Notes: generated by a model not told the origin, from the letters alone. A stretch of DNA of 64,000 nt from Calothrix parasitica NIES-267 (GCF_002368095.1 NZ_AP018227.1:6774123-6838122); one strand, 5' to 3'; positions 49,889 to 60,345 are shown, numbered from the stretch's first letter. Numbers and translations: made by a program.

Positions 49889-50827
49889 ATGAATTCCGAA
49901 ACAGAAAAACTTCTTGGTATTCTACAATTTTATAATCACGGGAGAATGTTTGTTTGGGAAAAGAGCATCAAAGGAAGCTTTAATATTTGGAAGCTTTTAA
50001 TTTCAGAAGGATTTGTAAGAGAATCTGAACCAGACAAAGCTATCAAACATTGGCTACAAACTGAATTTTGGGGTACTATAACTAATCAAAAATATAATGA
50101 TATTCAATATGCACCGTTGCGTAGAGAGCGTGAAAATGATGATTGGAATAATTATATAAGACAGCAGAAAATAAATTATTATCAAGCTTTATCTTATTTT
50201 CTCAAACAAAGCTTACAAAATTTACAAGCATATGTAATCAAAGGTTTTAATAATTCTTACGATAGTGATTACAGAGTAAGATTTGAGCATTATATTATTT
50301 TAGGTCAAACACAAAGTAAAGATTGGATTTGTCTAACTCCTACAATGATTGACCAATCTTGGGATTTCTCCAACAGGAATGAATCTCTATATATTTCTTC
50401 AATAACAGCTTGTCGTTCGGGAAATAAAGAGACGCAGGATATTGTAGAAAAAATTAATAAAATTATTCGTAAAATAAAGCCTAGAAAAATTTATGGACAT
50501 TATGATGGTTCTTATTCTTATAGTTATTACCATCAACTTTTTTGTACTTCATCGTCGAAGAAACATAAATCTATTAAACTCGCACTCAGAGCAAGTAGTA
50601 TGCTTGATATAGATGGTAAATTTACTCTTTATGAACTTTTTTATGAAGATGATGATACTTATAAAGATGGAAAACGAATTGGTAGATTTATGAATAGATA
50701 TCTTACAAAACGTAAGTGTTTTACATTCAGTTTCTGGGATGTTGGTTGTGGTTATGATATTGGTCGTACTTCTACAGGTGATTGGGTTGGGTTTGAGTAC
50801 ACTAGTGAGTTTATGTATAACCCTTAA
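49889..50827 (+). CDS. hypothetical protein, no recognised family
   Basis: 312 residues from the ATG giving MNSETEKLLGILQF; a TTG seven codons upstream is possible. The protein is soluble and rich in Tyr, Lys and Asp, with local runs such as YGHYDGSYSYSYYHQLF. No signal peptide, TM segment or catalytic motif is seen. The Tyr-rich centre is compositionally odd. It is not obviously coupled to the MoxR operon (340-nt gap with repeats). Confidence 0.7.
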   Translation: MNSETEKLLGILQFYNHGRMFVWEKSIKGSFNIWKLLISEGFVRESEPDKAIKHWLQTEFWGTITNQKYNDIQYAPLRRERENDDWNNYIRQQKINYYQALSYFLKQSLQNLQAYVIKGFNNSYDSDYRVRFEHYIILGQTQSKDWICLTPTMIDQSWDFSNRNESLYISSITACRSGNKETQDIVEKINKIIRKIKPRKIYGHYDGSYSYSYYHQLFCTSSSKKHKSIKLALRASSMLDIDGKFTLYELFYEDDDTYKDGKRIGRFMNRYLTKRKCFTFSFWDVGCGYDIGRTSTGDWVGFEYTSEFMYNP

Positions 50828-50862
50828 AATAATCAATATCTATCAGATTTAAATCAACAAAC

Positions 50863-50902
50863 AAAAAACCCAACACCTCTAAAAGAAATACTGGGTTCCT
50901 AT
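50863..50902 (-). terminator. hairpin between convergent hypothetical genes
   Basis: AACCCA/TGGGTT with a ~20-nt loop and a TTTTTT run on the minus strand, 20 nt after the end of the minus-strand membrane protein gene. Confidence 0.5.
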
Positions 50903-50922
50903 CATAAGTTTAATAAAAAAAT

Positions 50923-51471
50923 TTAAATCTCTTGTCTATTTGCTGTAACTAATCTTTGTTTAACTAAAAACTCAAGCTGATATAAATAAGCTGCTACAAT
51001 AATTTGAAAAATTGTAAAGCGAGCAGAAGGTAGAGAGAAACCAGATGTGGAAAAGCTTTGACCCCAAATATATACTAATTGGAACAAATTAGAGTATGAA
51101 GTAAAGATTCCTAAGAAGAACAGCACGGAAACTGAAGCTAATACGTAGCTTGTCCAGCCAAAAATCGCTTCCCACCAGCTAAATATACTGGGGAACCATC
51201 CCGCTTGTAATTCATCTTCAGGAAATCTACTTGCTGGGAAAAACACATCTAGGAAGGTGTGTAACCAATGGTGCAAGAATGCAATTGACACTATCGGAAA
51301 CGCAAATAATAAAAATAAGAATGTTCCGATTAACCAGGGTGCTTTATCAAGCAAAATGCTGATAATATCCCCAGCATAATCCATTAAGTAGCCTATACCA
51401 ATCATTAGTAAGATTAAAGCTACGGCATTAAACCAGGAACGAAAATTTGGAAGCCAGTATGGTAAACGCAT
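50923..51471 (-). CDS. hypothetical membrane protein
   Basis: 182 residues with about four hydrophobic segments (AVALILLMIGIGYLM, APWLIGTFLFLLFAFPIVSIAFL, SYVLASVSVLFFLGIF, FTIFQIIVAAYLYQL). A cytoplasmic or lumenal HHWLHTFLDVFFPASRFPEDELQAGW loop sits after the second segment. Probably a conserved cyanobacterial protein; function unknown. Confidence 0.78.
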   Translation of the reverse strand: MRLPYWLPNFRSWFNAVALILLMIGIGYLMDYAGDIISILLDKAPWLIGTFLFLLFAFPIVSIAFLHHWLHTFLDVFFPASRFPEDELQAGWFPSIFSWWEAIFGWTSYVLASVSVLFFLGIFTSYSNLFQLVYIWGQSFSTSGFSLPSARFTIFQIIVAAYLYQLEFLVKQRLVTANRQEI

Positions 51472-51621
51472 ATATTTATGTTATGGAGTATTGAGATAAG
51501 TTTTGCTTTGAAAAATGTCAGGTGATTTACATATGGTAGTACATTGAATTATCTATGACATCCTTTTAGCTGGATGGTTTATAAATCTTTTAATTTTGAT
51601 GAGTAATTTTATACATGATAT

Positions 51622-52416
51622 ATGAAATATCGGTTTTTTAATCTACCTGATTGGAATCAAATTTCACCCACACAACGCACGGATTTAGCTCAGGAATTAT
51701 CAGAGAATTTACTTAATTTTGAATTTACAGATATTCAACTATGCGAATTCGGTAAACAAAGGAATTTTATTGCGTTTCTTGATTGGAATAATATCAAATT
51801 TGCACTTATTCCCGGTGGTGAATCTACTCTTGGTTATGATAGAGATAATCCTTTTATTCCTAATGAAGTACAGCTTGAAGCATGGGAATTTACCCGTGAA
51901 GAATATGGTTTGGAATTAAACTTTTTTCTTGATAAGTGTATGACATCTTTAAGAAAAGTCGCTATCAAACCTTTTTTAATCCAAGTAACTGCAACTGAAT
52001 TAAAAAAAGATTGCGAAAGAAGTGAATTATTAGAACAAATTACAGAAGAAGGATTTCGTTTTCCAACTTCCGATGAGTGGGAATATGCTTGTAGCGCAGG
52101 TTCTCGTACTATTTTCCGATGGGGAAACGATTGTCCGGTAGATTGTTATCCGATTAATAAGTCTGAGTGGAATATTCATCGTCAAAGAAATACTTTTGGT
52201 TTACATATTGCTAGCAATCCTTATAATTATGAATTTTGCGCCGAACCCAATATTATAAGAGGTGGTGATGGTGGTAGTGCTATCTGTGGAGGTTATGGAT
52301 TTTTTGCAGCATGGCTAACTCTTGCTTCAGCTTATTTAGAACCTATTGATATAAATGACAATCCATACGATTATTTATGCAATCATCTTCGTAGAGTTTA
52401 TTCGCTTCCTGAATAA
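51622..52416 (+). CDS. SUMF1/FGE-like (formylglycine-generating enzyme fold) protein
   Basis: 264 residues. The C-terminal half contains EEGFRFPTSDEWEYACSAGSRTIFRWGND ... NTFGLHIASNPYNYEFCAEPNIIRGGDGG ... YLCNHLRRVYSLPE, which follows the FGE-sulfatase fold (RLPTEAEWEYA, NxFGLYDMxGNVWEWC). The typical active-site Cys pair of true formylglycine enzymes is not evident, so this is likely a family member with another role. The N-terminal ~130 residues are a less conserved domain seen in a cyanobacterial/bacterial subset. Confidence 0.75.
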   Translation: MKYRFFNLPDWNQISPTQRTDLAQELSENLLNFEFTDIQLCEFGKQRNFIAFLDWNNIKFALIPGGESTLGYDRDNPFIPNEVQLEAWEFTREEYGLELNFFLDKCMTSLRKVAIKPFLIQVTATELKKDCERSELLEQITEEGFRFPTSDEWEYACSAGSRTIFRWGNDCPVDCYPINKSEWNIHRQRNTFGLHIASNPYNYEFCAEPNIIRGGDGGSAICGGYGFFAAWLTLASAYLEPIDINDNPYDYLCNHLRRVYSLPE

Positions 52417-52484
52417 ATTAGAAATAGTTGTTTTACAATAAAATGAGAAGTAAAAATCAGAAATCAGAAATCAGAAATCAAAAA

Positions 52485-53687
52485 TTATCTACTTTCAATA
52501 GCTACTTTACGAAAGAATTTAAAAATTACTAATACGCTCAATAAACTTACCGCTGCACTGATAATAAACATTCCCGCATATCCGGTTGAACTAGCGATTT
52601 TACCACTCAACATTGAAGCAGCAACTCCACCGATAGATACTACGGAAACTTGCAAGGTATAATCAGTCGCAGCAGTATTGCGATCGCATTTATCCATCAT
52701 CGCGCTAAGCAATGCCGTATAAGCCATACCCTGCAAAGCATTTGCGATAATTGTGACGGCGTACAATATGGGTAAATTACTAACACCGTTCGCGGGTATT
52801 ATATACAAAAGTGTTGCCATACTTGCTGCTAAACCGAATAAAATTAACGAATTAATTCTTCCTAATTTAGTAATTAAAACTCCCGCAGTCAAAGCGCTGA
52901 CAATACGAGCGCTGTAGCTAACAATTCCTAACATTACACCAATTTCTGACAGGGATAAACCTCTATCGACAAATAGGGGACGCAACATTGTACCGGACAT
53001 CATTTCTCCTCCCATATACAGTACAAGAACTAAAAGCCAAGGTAGTGCTTTGGGACGGGAAAGAAAAGTAATGAAAGGGTGAAAATAAGATTTAAAAAAG
53101 TTTGATTTTTTGGGTTTGTTCTTAACAGCTTCTGGATATAGAAGTACGGGAATCAAAGTCAGCAGCATAGTAACTGACATAATCATTAAACTGTATTTCC
53201 AACCGACTCTATCTAATAAAATTAATACTCCACCACCGCCAATAATTGCACCAAATATATTTCCTCCAGATTGAATTGCGTTACCAATTCCGCGTTCGTT
53301 TGGTTCGAGTAAATTAACAGCTAATGCATCTGTTGCAATATCTTGACTGGAGGAGAGTAAAAAAGCCAAGAACATGAAAATAACTAAGGTACTAAAATTA
53401 TTTTCAATATCAATAAATGCACATCCAAATGTGACAATTGCTAATAATAATTGAAAGAAAATAATCCAGCCGCGATAATGTCCTAATTTTGGTAAACTAT
53501 AGCGGTCAATAAATGGCGACCAAAGGAATTTTAAGGCTGAAGGAAGAATTAAAAAGCTTAAGAAACCGATTGCATCAAGCGACATATTTTGCTGCCGCAT
53601 AAAAACAGGTACGGTTTGAATAAAAAAGGTTGTGGGAATAAATTGAGCGGTGTAAAGTGCAGCCAGAAGGATTAGTTTAGAAAGCAT
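52485..53687 (-). CDS. MFS transporter, RhtX/FptX-like
   Basis: 400 residues, 12 hydrophobic segments, MFS-type. The segment SFLILPSALKFLWSPFIDRYSLPKLGHYRGWI is characteristic of the AmpG/RhtX/FptX group, which carries siderophores or muropeptides across the inner membrane. Two TonB-dependent receptor genes lie immediately upstream on the same strand, supporting siderophore transport. Gap to the nearest receptor is 159 nt. Confidence 0.88.
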   Translation of the reverse strand: MLSKLILLAALYTAQFIPTTFFIQTVPVFMRQQNMSLDAIGFLSFLILPSALKFLWSPFIDRYSLPKLGHYRGWIIFFQLLLAIVTFGCAFIDIENNFSTLVIFMFLAFLLSSSQDIATDALAVNLLEPNERGIGNAIQSGGNIFGAIIGGGGVLILLDRVGWKYSLMIMSVTMLLTLIPVLLYPEAVKNKPKKSNFFKSYFHPFITFLSRPKALPWLLVLVLYMGGEMMSGTMLRPLFVDRGLSLSEIGVMLGIVSYSARIVSALTAGVLITKLGRINSLILFGLAASMATLLYIIPANGVSNLPILYAVTIIANALQGMAYTALLSAMMDKCDRNTAATDYTLQVSVVSIGGVAASMLSGKIASSTGYAGMFIISAAVSLLSVLVIFKFFRKVAIESR

Positions 53688-53846
53688 AAATTGTTATTTA
53701 TAAAGATTTATTTTGCGATTAATGATGCATCAATAATTTACCTCAACCCGTCTCCGTTACCCTTCTCCTTAATAGGTCGAGGGGAAGGGGTGAGGTTGTA
53801 AATGTGGTGAATATTGAACTCTTTTTCTATCACCAAAATAATTAAA

Positions 53847-56372
53847 TTACAATGTCGCTTTAAATTGGACTCCATATGTCACGGGGTCGCCAAATCCTGC
53901 GGTTCCGTCTGGTACTGGGAATAAGAAACCAGAGGTAATGTAACGAGTGTCAAACAAGTTATTTGCATATAAATAAATGCCATATTTATCAGCTTCATAA
54001 CCGATGCGAGCATTTACAAGCACGTATGGTTCTTGTTTTATTTGATTATCGTCGTCAAAATAAGTAATACCATAACCAGTTAATCCAGCACGAACATATA
54101 ATCCTCCCGGACTGCGATATTGAGCGGCTAAATTATAGGTAAATTGCGGTACAAAAGGAACTTGATTGTCGCTTAAATCTACTCCGGTATCTGAGTTTAA
54201 ATAGTTTTTGTATTTACTATCCACATAACCAACTGATGCAATTAAATCTAATCCTGTAGCTGGTTTTGCTTTTAATTCAAATTCAACTCCAGTCGCTTTT
54301 ACATCAATGTTACTAACACTTCCAAAAAATCCACTTTCGTCAAATTGCAATACTTGATAGTCGTTTACATCGTTATGAAAAACCGATAAGTTAGCAATCA
54401 AACGATTATTCAACCAAGAAGATTTTAAACCCGCTTCGTAACTCCAAGTTTTTTCTTCTCCAAATCTCAATGTGTTTTCGTCATCAGCACGATAATTTAA
54501 TCCACCAGGTCTATACCCTTTCGCTACAGTTGTATAAGCCATTAAGTTGGGATTGAGTTGATATTTCAAACCAAATCGGGGAATCAATTCATCGTTGCTG
54601 ACTTCTTGATTAAATTCTGGACGACGTGGAGTAAAATCACCATCAAAAGGTGCGGATTCTGAAGTACTCCTGGAAGAAGCTTCGGAGGTTTCGTAACGTA
54701 AACCAGCAAATACGGTTAATGGTTCGATGGGTTTGTAATCGACTTGTCCGAATACTGCATAGGTTTCGCGAGAATCGTCTCCGAAACGGCGAAATCTGCC
54801 AAATCCAGGGAATTCGCTTTGAGCATCATCAACCTTAAAGTCGCGAGATTCGTAGTAACCACCTAATAACCATTGCAAACGGTCAGCAGTTTCCGGAGAT
54901 TGGAAGCGTAATTCTTGCGTCCATGTTGTTGAGTTAACGTCATCAATAATCTGTAACCCTCCCCCATTCCCAGGAACCACATTTTCCTGACGACTGTAAC
55001 GACGTGCTGTAATCGAAGCTGCTCGAAAACCTTCACCGTTATAATCAACTTTCACAGCTTGAGTATTAGTACTAAGCTTATTAAACCCTTCAGTCTCTAA
55101 ATTTACTTCAAAAGCATCTTCAGGATTAAGTGTGTTGTAAGTAGGATTCCCGTCATCCGTAAAGCTGTTATAGCTATTAAAAGATACAGTCCAATCTAAT
55201 GTTGGTGTCCATAAAAGTTGCGCTCTACCTGCAAATCGCGCTCTTTCTCCGATTTTTTCACCTGTAGCAAGATTTTGAATAAATCCATCTTGTCCTCTAT
55301 AAGCTCCAGCGATTCTGAATGCTAATTTATCGTCAACTAGAGCATCGTTGATAGAGAATTGCAGTTCGCGGCTATCATATTTTCCGTAACTCAAACCAAA
55401 GGTAACTTCGGGTTCAAAAGTTGCTTGACGAGAAATGACGTTAACTACACCAGCCGAACTATTTTTACCATAGAGAGTACTTTGAGGTCCCCTGAGTACT
55501 TCTATTCTTTCGAGGTCGGTAAAAGCCAAATCTAGAAAGCCATTGTAATCAACCGGAACATCATCTATATAGAAGGCTACACTATCTTGAGCGGTAAGAA
55601 AATTAGCATTGTTAATTCCCCTGAGACTGTAGTTACTGAACTCAGTACCACCACCAGATGTGGGAGCAAAGCTAAAGTTGGGGGTATAGTTTGCGATATC
55701 TTGAAAAGAATCGATTTGAGCGTCTGCGATTTCCTTTTGAGGAATTACTGTCAAACTCAAAGGAATCTCTTGCTGTTCTTCCGGTCGTTTTTGTGCTGTG
55801 ACGGTAAGCTCGATATCAGCTTGAGGTGTGGAATCTAAACTTAAAGTTAATCCATTTTGGCTGTTGGAGATTCTTACAGTGGGTGCATTTTCGACACCAG
55901 TTATTCTTATTTGTACTTTGTTACCTACCTGGGTAACGGTTATTGAAGCAATTCCTTCTAAGGGATTCTTTGTTTGAAAGTTTCCATCATTAGGTAAAGT
56001 CAATACCGCATTTTGAATATCTGCAATTAAAGTATTACCATCTGTTGTTGTTGTCGGTGTTAATAAATTTCCCTGGAGAGTTTCTAAAACAATTTCTAAA
56101 CCATTACTTGTTTGTTGGGAACGTACACCAGTTATTTGAATAATTGCAGGATTTATATTTTCCTGTGTCAGTAAATAAGAAGCATTGGTTTCTGGAAATT
56201 GAATTTCGCTCAACTGAAGAATATTTGAATTTGATTTCTCAGCTTTTTCCTCGACCGTAGCTTTATCTTTACCGATATCTATCTTTGTCTGCTTTTCTTC
56301 TGCTAAAGCTGGTTGAGATAGAGCTAAATAAAATATACTTAGTATTCCCGCATACCAAAATTTTAACTTCAA
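53847..56372 (-). CDS. TonB-dependent receptor with AMIN domain
   Basis: 841 residues when started at TTG 56372, where GAGG lies 5 nt upstream and the signal peptide (KLKFWYAGILSIFYLALSQPALAEE) begins directly; the frame is open 13 codons further. Residues ~70-185 are an AMIN domain, then the plug (EIPLSLTVIPQKEIADAQIDSFQDIANYTPN; RGPQSTLYGKNSSAGVVNVISR) and a 22-strand barrel ending in FxATL. The AMIN domain is typical of cyanobacterial siderophore receptors. Adjacent to a paralog and an FptX-like transporter. Confidence 0.92.
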   Translation of the reverse strand: MKLKFWYAGILSIFYLALSQPALAEEKQTKIDIGKDKATVEEKAEKSNSNILQLSEIQFPETNASYLLTQENINPAIIQITGVRSQQTSNGLEIVLETLQGNLLTPTTTTDGNTLIADIQNAVLTLPNDGNFQTKNPLEGIASITVTQVGNKVQIRITGVENAPTVRISNSQNGLTLSLDSTPQADIELTVTAQKRPEEQQEIPLSLTVIPQKEIADAQIDSFQDIANYTPNFSFAPTSGGGTEFSNYSLRGINNANFLTAQDSVAFYIDDVPVDYNGFLDLAFTDLERIEVLRGPQSTLYGKNSSAGVVNVISRQATFEPEVTFGLSYGKYDSRELQFSINDALVDDKLAFRIAGAYRGQDGFIQNLATGEKIGERARFAGRAQLLWTPTLDWTVSFNSYNSFTDDGNPTYNTLNPEDAFEVNLETEGFNKLSTNTQAVKVDYNGEGFRAASITARRYSRQENVVPGNGGGLQIIDDVNSTTWTQELRFQSPETADRLQWLLGGYYESRDFKVDDAQSEFPGFGRFRRFGDDSRETYAVFGQVDYKPIEPLTVFAGLRYETSEASSRSTSESAPFDGDFTPRRPEFNQEVSNDELIPRFGLKYQLNPNLMAYTTVAKGYRPGGLNYRADDENTLRFGEEKTWSYEAGLKSSWLNNRLIANLSVFHNDVNDYQVLQFDESGFFGSVSNIDVKATGVEFELKAKPATGLDLIASVGYVDSKYKNYLNSDTGVDLSDNQVPFVPQFTYNLAAQYRSPGGLYVRAGLTGYGITYFDDDNQIKQEPYVLVNARIGYEADKYGIYLYANNLFDTRYITSGFLFPVPDGTAGFGDPVTYGVQFKATL

Positions 56373-56596
56373 AATATCCTCACACCACACTAAATAAGTA
56401 AATATATACAAATAAAAAATTGCAGCATTATTTGTAACGCTACAATTAGTTAATGTAATATTATTTACTTCTTAAATACCTGTGTCAAACGACAGTTTGT
56501 CAAACATGCATTTAAAAGTGGATATTGTTTTTTAGGCTACAAATTAATTGAATTATTTTTAGAAGTTTTGATGTTTTAAGTTAGACAACAATAAAA

Positions 56597-58768
56597 CTAG
56601 AATTTCGCTTTCATTTGTATACCATATATCGCGGGGTCGCCAAATTCTGCGGTTCCATCCGGTACGGGAAATAAATATCCCGAAGTCAGGTAGCGAGTAT
56701 CAAACAAGTTATTTGCATATAGATAAATACCGTATTTTTCAGCTTCATAGCCGATGCGAGCATTTACTAGAGCGTATGGTTCTTGCTTGATTGTATTATC
56801 ATCATCAAAATAAGTAAGACCATAACCGCGTAATTCTGCACGTGCGTACAAACCTCCCGGAGTACGATATTGAGCGGCTAAATTATAGGTCAATTGCGGA
56901 AGAAAAGGAACTTGATTGTCACTTAAATCTATACCTGTTTCGCTATTTATATAGTTTTCGTATTTACTATTCATGTAACCAACTGATGCAATTAAATCAA
57001 GTCCTGGTGTTGGTTTTGCTTGCAGTGCAAATTGAACTCCAGTGGCTTTTAAATCGATATTATTAATATCACCTAATACTCCGTTCTCATCAAACTGCAA
57101 TACTTGATAGTCGTTTATATCTTTGTGGAAAAAAGACAATCCAGCAAGCAAAAAACCATTCAGCCAAACTGACTGTAAACCCACTACGTAATTCCAGCTT
57201 TTTTCTTCTTCAAATAGTAGGGTATCTTGAGTATCCGCTCCATAATTTAATCCACCGGGTCTATAACCTTTAGCAATATTCGCGTATCCTATCAAGTTGG
57301 GACTGATTTGATATTTCAAACCGAAATTAGGAATCAATTCTTCATCGCTGACTTTTTCATCTTCAAAATCCGGACGAATTGGACTTAAACTACCGTCAGA
57401 ACTTACTAAACTATAACTACTGTCTAAAGAACCATCGCTATATTCGTAACGTAAACCAGCAGAGAGGGTTAATGGTTTGACAGGTTTGTAATCGACCTGT
57501 CCAAATAGCGCATAGGTTTTACGAGAATCGTCTCCGAAACGTCGGACTTCTGGTAATCCCGGAATGTCAACTCGAGCATCATCAACGATATAATTTTGAG
57601 ATTCGTAGTAAGCACCTAATAACCATTGAAAATTCTCAGCGCTTTTCGGAGATTGAAAGCGTAATTCCTGAGTCCATAATTTTAATTTCAAGTCATCAAC
57701 AGTTTGTGTCGCTCCTGTAGTTCCGGGAAACAGTAATTCTTGCTGGCTGAAACGACGTGCTGTAATTGATGTTGCTCGAAAACCCTTACCCTGATAATCA
57801 ACTTTCAGAGCTTGAGTATTTGTATTGTAATGGTTGTAGCCTTCTGTATTTATATCAACCTTGAATGGTTCGGAAGGATTGAGTTTGTTGAAAGGGGGAT
57901 GACCATCATTTATAAAGCTGTTGTAGCTATTAAAAGATATCCTCCAATCTGATGTAGGTGTCCATAAAAGTTGTCCTCTGGCTGAGAATCGCGCTCTCTC
58001 ACCTATTTTTTCGTCTGTAGCGATGTTTTGAATGAATCCGTTTCGACCTTCGTAAACTCCAGCGATTCGCAACGCTAGTTTATCTTCAACCAAAGCATCA
58101 TTCAGAGAAAATTGTAGTTCGCGGCTATTATATTTACCGTAACTTGTGCTGACTATGACTTCTGGTTCTGAACTTGCTTGACGAGGAATAGCGTTAACTA
58201 TACCCCCAGCACTATTTTTACCAACTAAACTACTTTGGGGAATTCCCAATACTTGTATTCTGTCTAATTCAACAGAAGAGAGAAGCAGGAAGTTATTATA
58301 GTCAACCGGAATATCATCGATATAAAAAGCTGCTCTGTCCCGAGCGGTAAGAAGTTTAGGGTTTTTTAATCCCTGCAAAGTGATGTAATTACCTAACTCA
58401 TTACCACGCTCATATTTGGGGGAATAGTTATATCTAGCGATTTTTTTGGCAATATCTCCAAGATAATTAATTAGAATCTGTTTGATTTCTCGTTCGGAAA
58501 TGACATTCCAAATAAAGGGGATATCCTGTAATTGTTGAGGTTGTTTTTGTGCTGTAATGATGGGTTCGATATCTGCTGTTTCTAAACTGGTTAGATTTAA
58601 TTGAGGAGTATCTGAGTTTAAATTGTTAGTTTTTTCTGTGATTAAATTTTCTTTTGCATCAAGATTATTTTGTTTTTCTATGAGATTTTCTTGAGCAGAA
58701 ATAGGTTGAGGTAGAACGAGACAAAATACGCTTATAATCGCCGTGTAAAAAAACTGTTTCATATTCAA
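56597..58768 (-). CDS. TonB-dependent receptor, paralog without AMIN domain
   Basis: 723 residues with a signal peptide ending near PISAQE. The barrel half is highly similar to the preceding receptor (for example ANIAKGYRPGGLNYGAD), indicating a tandem duplication. The AMIN domain is absent and the plug is degenerate: DIPFIWNVISEREIKQILINYLGDIAKK and NSAGGIVNAIPRQ keep the frame, but the region is shorter and less like the family. It may bind a different ligand or be decaying. Confidence 0.9.
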   Translation of the reverse strand: MNMKQFFYTAIISVFCLVLPQPISAQENLIEKQNNLDAKENLITEKTNNLNSDTPQLNLTSLETADIEPIITAQKQPQQLQDIPFIWNVISEREIKQILINYLGDIAKKIARYNYSPKYERGNELGNYITLQGLKNPKLLTARDRAAFYIDDIPVDYNNFLLLSSVELDRIQVLGIPQSSLVGKNSAGGIVNAIPRQASSEPEVIVSTSYGKYNSRELQFSLNDALVEDKLALRIAGVYEGRNGFIQNIATDEKIGERARFSARGQLLWTPTSDWRISFNSYNSFINDGHPPFNKLNPSEPFKVDINTEGYNHYNTNTQALKVDYQGKGFRATSITARRFSQQELLFPGTTGATQTVDDLKLKLWTQELRFQSPKSAENFQWLLGAYYESQNYIVDDARVDIPGLPEVRRFGDDSRKTYALFGQVDYKPVKPLTLSAGLRYEYSDGSLDSSYSLVSSDGSLSPIRPDFEDEKVSDEELIPNFGLKYQISPNLIGYANIAKGYRPGGLNYGADTQDTLLFEEEKSWNYVVGLQSVWLNGFLLAGLSFFHKDINDYQVLQFDENGVLGDINNIDLKATGVQFALQAKPTPGLDLIASVGYMNSKYENYINSETGIDLSDNQVPFLPQLTYNLAAQYRTPGGLYARAELRGYGLTYFDDDNTIKQEPYALVNARIGYEAEKYGIYLYANNLFDTRYLTSGYLFPVPDGTAEFGDPAIYGIQMKAKF

Positions 58769-59170
58769 ATGACCAATTTTTGTAATCTAAGTGATTATAG
58801 TCATATGATAGATATTTTTTTAGTAGTTAATATGATTAAAAAAAATGAGTATTTAGTACATATTGTGCAAAAAATAAATGCAAGATAAATATAAAATAAT
58901 TGATTTTTTATTCATTCTGATGGGATGTGGAGATATAGCACTGGTACGTTTCCTTACAGTTATGGAAAAACAAAATTTTTATAATAAATAAAATATACTA
59001 TTAATATCATTTCTCCCTTGAGTTGTGGGAAGGAAATAATTAGAAGAAATCAAATGCACTACCAATACTCAATGACATGAAGTTGAGTGATTTATTTTCT
59101 CCTAAACGTGTGGAGACGTAGCACTGCTACGTCTCTACATTAGTTATTTGTTTTAATATAAAAATTTAGA
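58769..59170. other. intergenic region with a GAGACGTAGC palindrome
   Basis: AT-rich, ~400 bp between convergently placed features. The palindrome GTGGAGACGTAGCACTGCTACGTCTCTAC at 59108-59138 belongs to the dispersed family. It may terminate the 2Fe-2S gene. Confidence 0.7.
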
Positions 59171-59707
59171 TTAACCTAAATGCTTTTCCAACATCTTCGC
59201 AATCACTTCTGGTTGAATTTTGCGATATTCTTTTTTACCTAATTTCAAAATACAATTCGGCGAACTACAACATTTTAAGCAGCCGGTTTGTTCTATAGAA
59301 ACTTTGTCGTACAGTCCTTTTTCTCGCAAAATCTTTTCTAATTCTGGCAATACATTTAAACTGCCTCTTTTACGACAACCTGATTTCTGACATACAAGAA
59401 TCTTTGGTTTAGCTTTAGGTGAATTACTTTGCTTGGGACAAGTTTCTATGGGTTTTATCCCGTATACTTTTAATTTGGTTTTTCCCGTGCGTAAATTTAA
59501 TTTATTAACACCGAAAACATTTATTTTTTGTCCGTATTTTAAAAGTGAAGCAGCTGACTTTCGTAAAACTTTAGGAAGCTTCAGTTTAATTTCGCCATTT
59601 TGAGTTATTAACTTTAAAAATTTAGGTTTTTCGAGATTTTTCCCATCAAAACCAAAAAATTCACCTTTTAAATTAAATTCTGATAAAGTCCGATAATTAT
59701 CTACCAT
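59171..59707 (-). CDS. (2Fe-2S) thioredoxin-like ferredoxin domain protein
   Basis: 178 residues. The N-terminal ~80 residues are a cyanobacterial extension (TLSEFNLKGEFFGFDGKNLEKPKFLKL). The C-terminal half carries CQKSGCRKRGS and TGCLKCCSSPNC, the Cys pattern of thioredoxin-like [2Fe-2S] ferredoxins related to the NuoE/HoxE type. It is near the nif genes on the same strand, 167 nt after nifT, so it may donate electrons in nitrogen fixation; that link is inference. Confidence 0.85.
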   Translation of the reverse strand: MVDNYRTLSEFNLKGEFFGFDGKNLEKPKFLKLITQNGEIKLKLPKVLRKSAASLLKYGQKINVFGVNKLNLRTGKTKLKVYGIKPIETCPKQSNSPKAKPKILVCQKSGCRKRGSLNVLPELEKILREKGLYDKVSIEQTGCLKCCSSPNCILKLGKKEYRKIQPEVIAKMLEKHLG

Positions 59708-59873
59708 TTCAATTCCGTATTTTGGAGTTTATATGTTTATTTTTTACTAGCTAGGATTTACAGGATTGCAGAGAGTAGCGGAAGTTGTAGAGCAAATTTT
59801 TAAGAGAAAAATAAAGGAGTAGGGAGCGATTGCATTATTCAGCATTACTCCCCAATTATCTTTATGAAAAAAT

Positions 59874-60077
59874 TTATGAGAGTCGTTTTGCTTCAACAGT
59901 TTTGGGTAAATCTTGCATTTCTGGCATATCAGAAAATTCTAATTCCCAACCGTTTGCTAAGGTCAAAACTTTACCAGCTTCGCCATCAGCTTGTTTAACA
60001 ACTTCTTCCTCTAAATCTTTTTTCGGAACATATACTACTAAAGTACCCGCACCGTTTTTACGTAGCATTACTTTCAT
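59874..60077 (-). CDS. nifT: nitrogen fixation protein NifT
   Basis: 67 residues: MKVMLRKNGAGTLVVYVPKKDLEE ... NGWELEFSDMP. Typical NifT size and sequence. Its 5' end overlaps the nifZ 3' end by 20 nt. Accessory protein for nitrogenase maturation; exact role uncertain. Confidence 0.95.
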   Translation of the reverse strand: MKVMLRKNGAGTLVVYVPKKDLEEEVVKQADGEAGKVLTLANGWELEFSDMPEMQDLPKTVEAKRLS

Positions 60078-60345
60078 GTTGGTCCCCTCTTTCTATAAGT
60101 TCTAATTCGTGTTTGCGACAACCAATTACAATATCTTTTTCCATGAAGCGGATTGCATAAATATAAGCTCTCTGTAAATATGTGCCTATACTTATGACAT
60201 ACCCAACTTCTCCAATATCGATTAAAACTTCTCCTAATTTCTTACCAGGATAAGTACCATCGTTTTTAATTTCACTGATAATTTTGACTTTATCCCCTAG
60301 GTCATAAATTGGTGGTAAATCAAGTTCTAATTCATCTGATGGCAT
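60058..60345 (-). CDS. nifZ: nitrogen fixation protein NifZ
   Basis: 95 residues with YDLGDKVKIISEIKNDGTYPGKKLGEVLIDIGEVGYVISIGTYLQ (in two parts), the NifZ core. NifZ acts in P-cluster formation of the MoFe protein. It overlaps nifV by 14 nt and nifT by 20 nt, so the three genes form a tight operon. Confidence 0.95.
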   Translation of the reverse strand: MPSDELELDLPPIYDLGDKVKIISEIKNDGTYPGKKLGEVLIDIGEVGYVISIGTYLQRAYIYAIRFMEKDIVIGCRKHELELIERGDQHESNAT

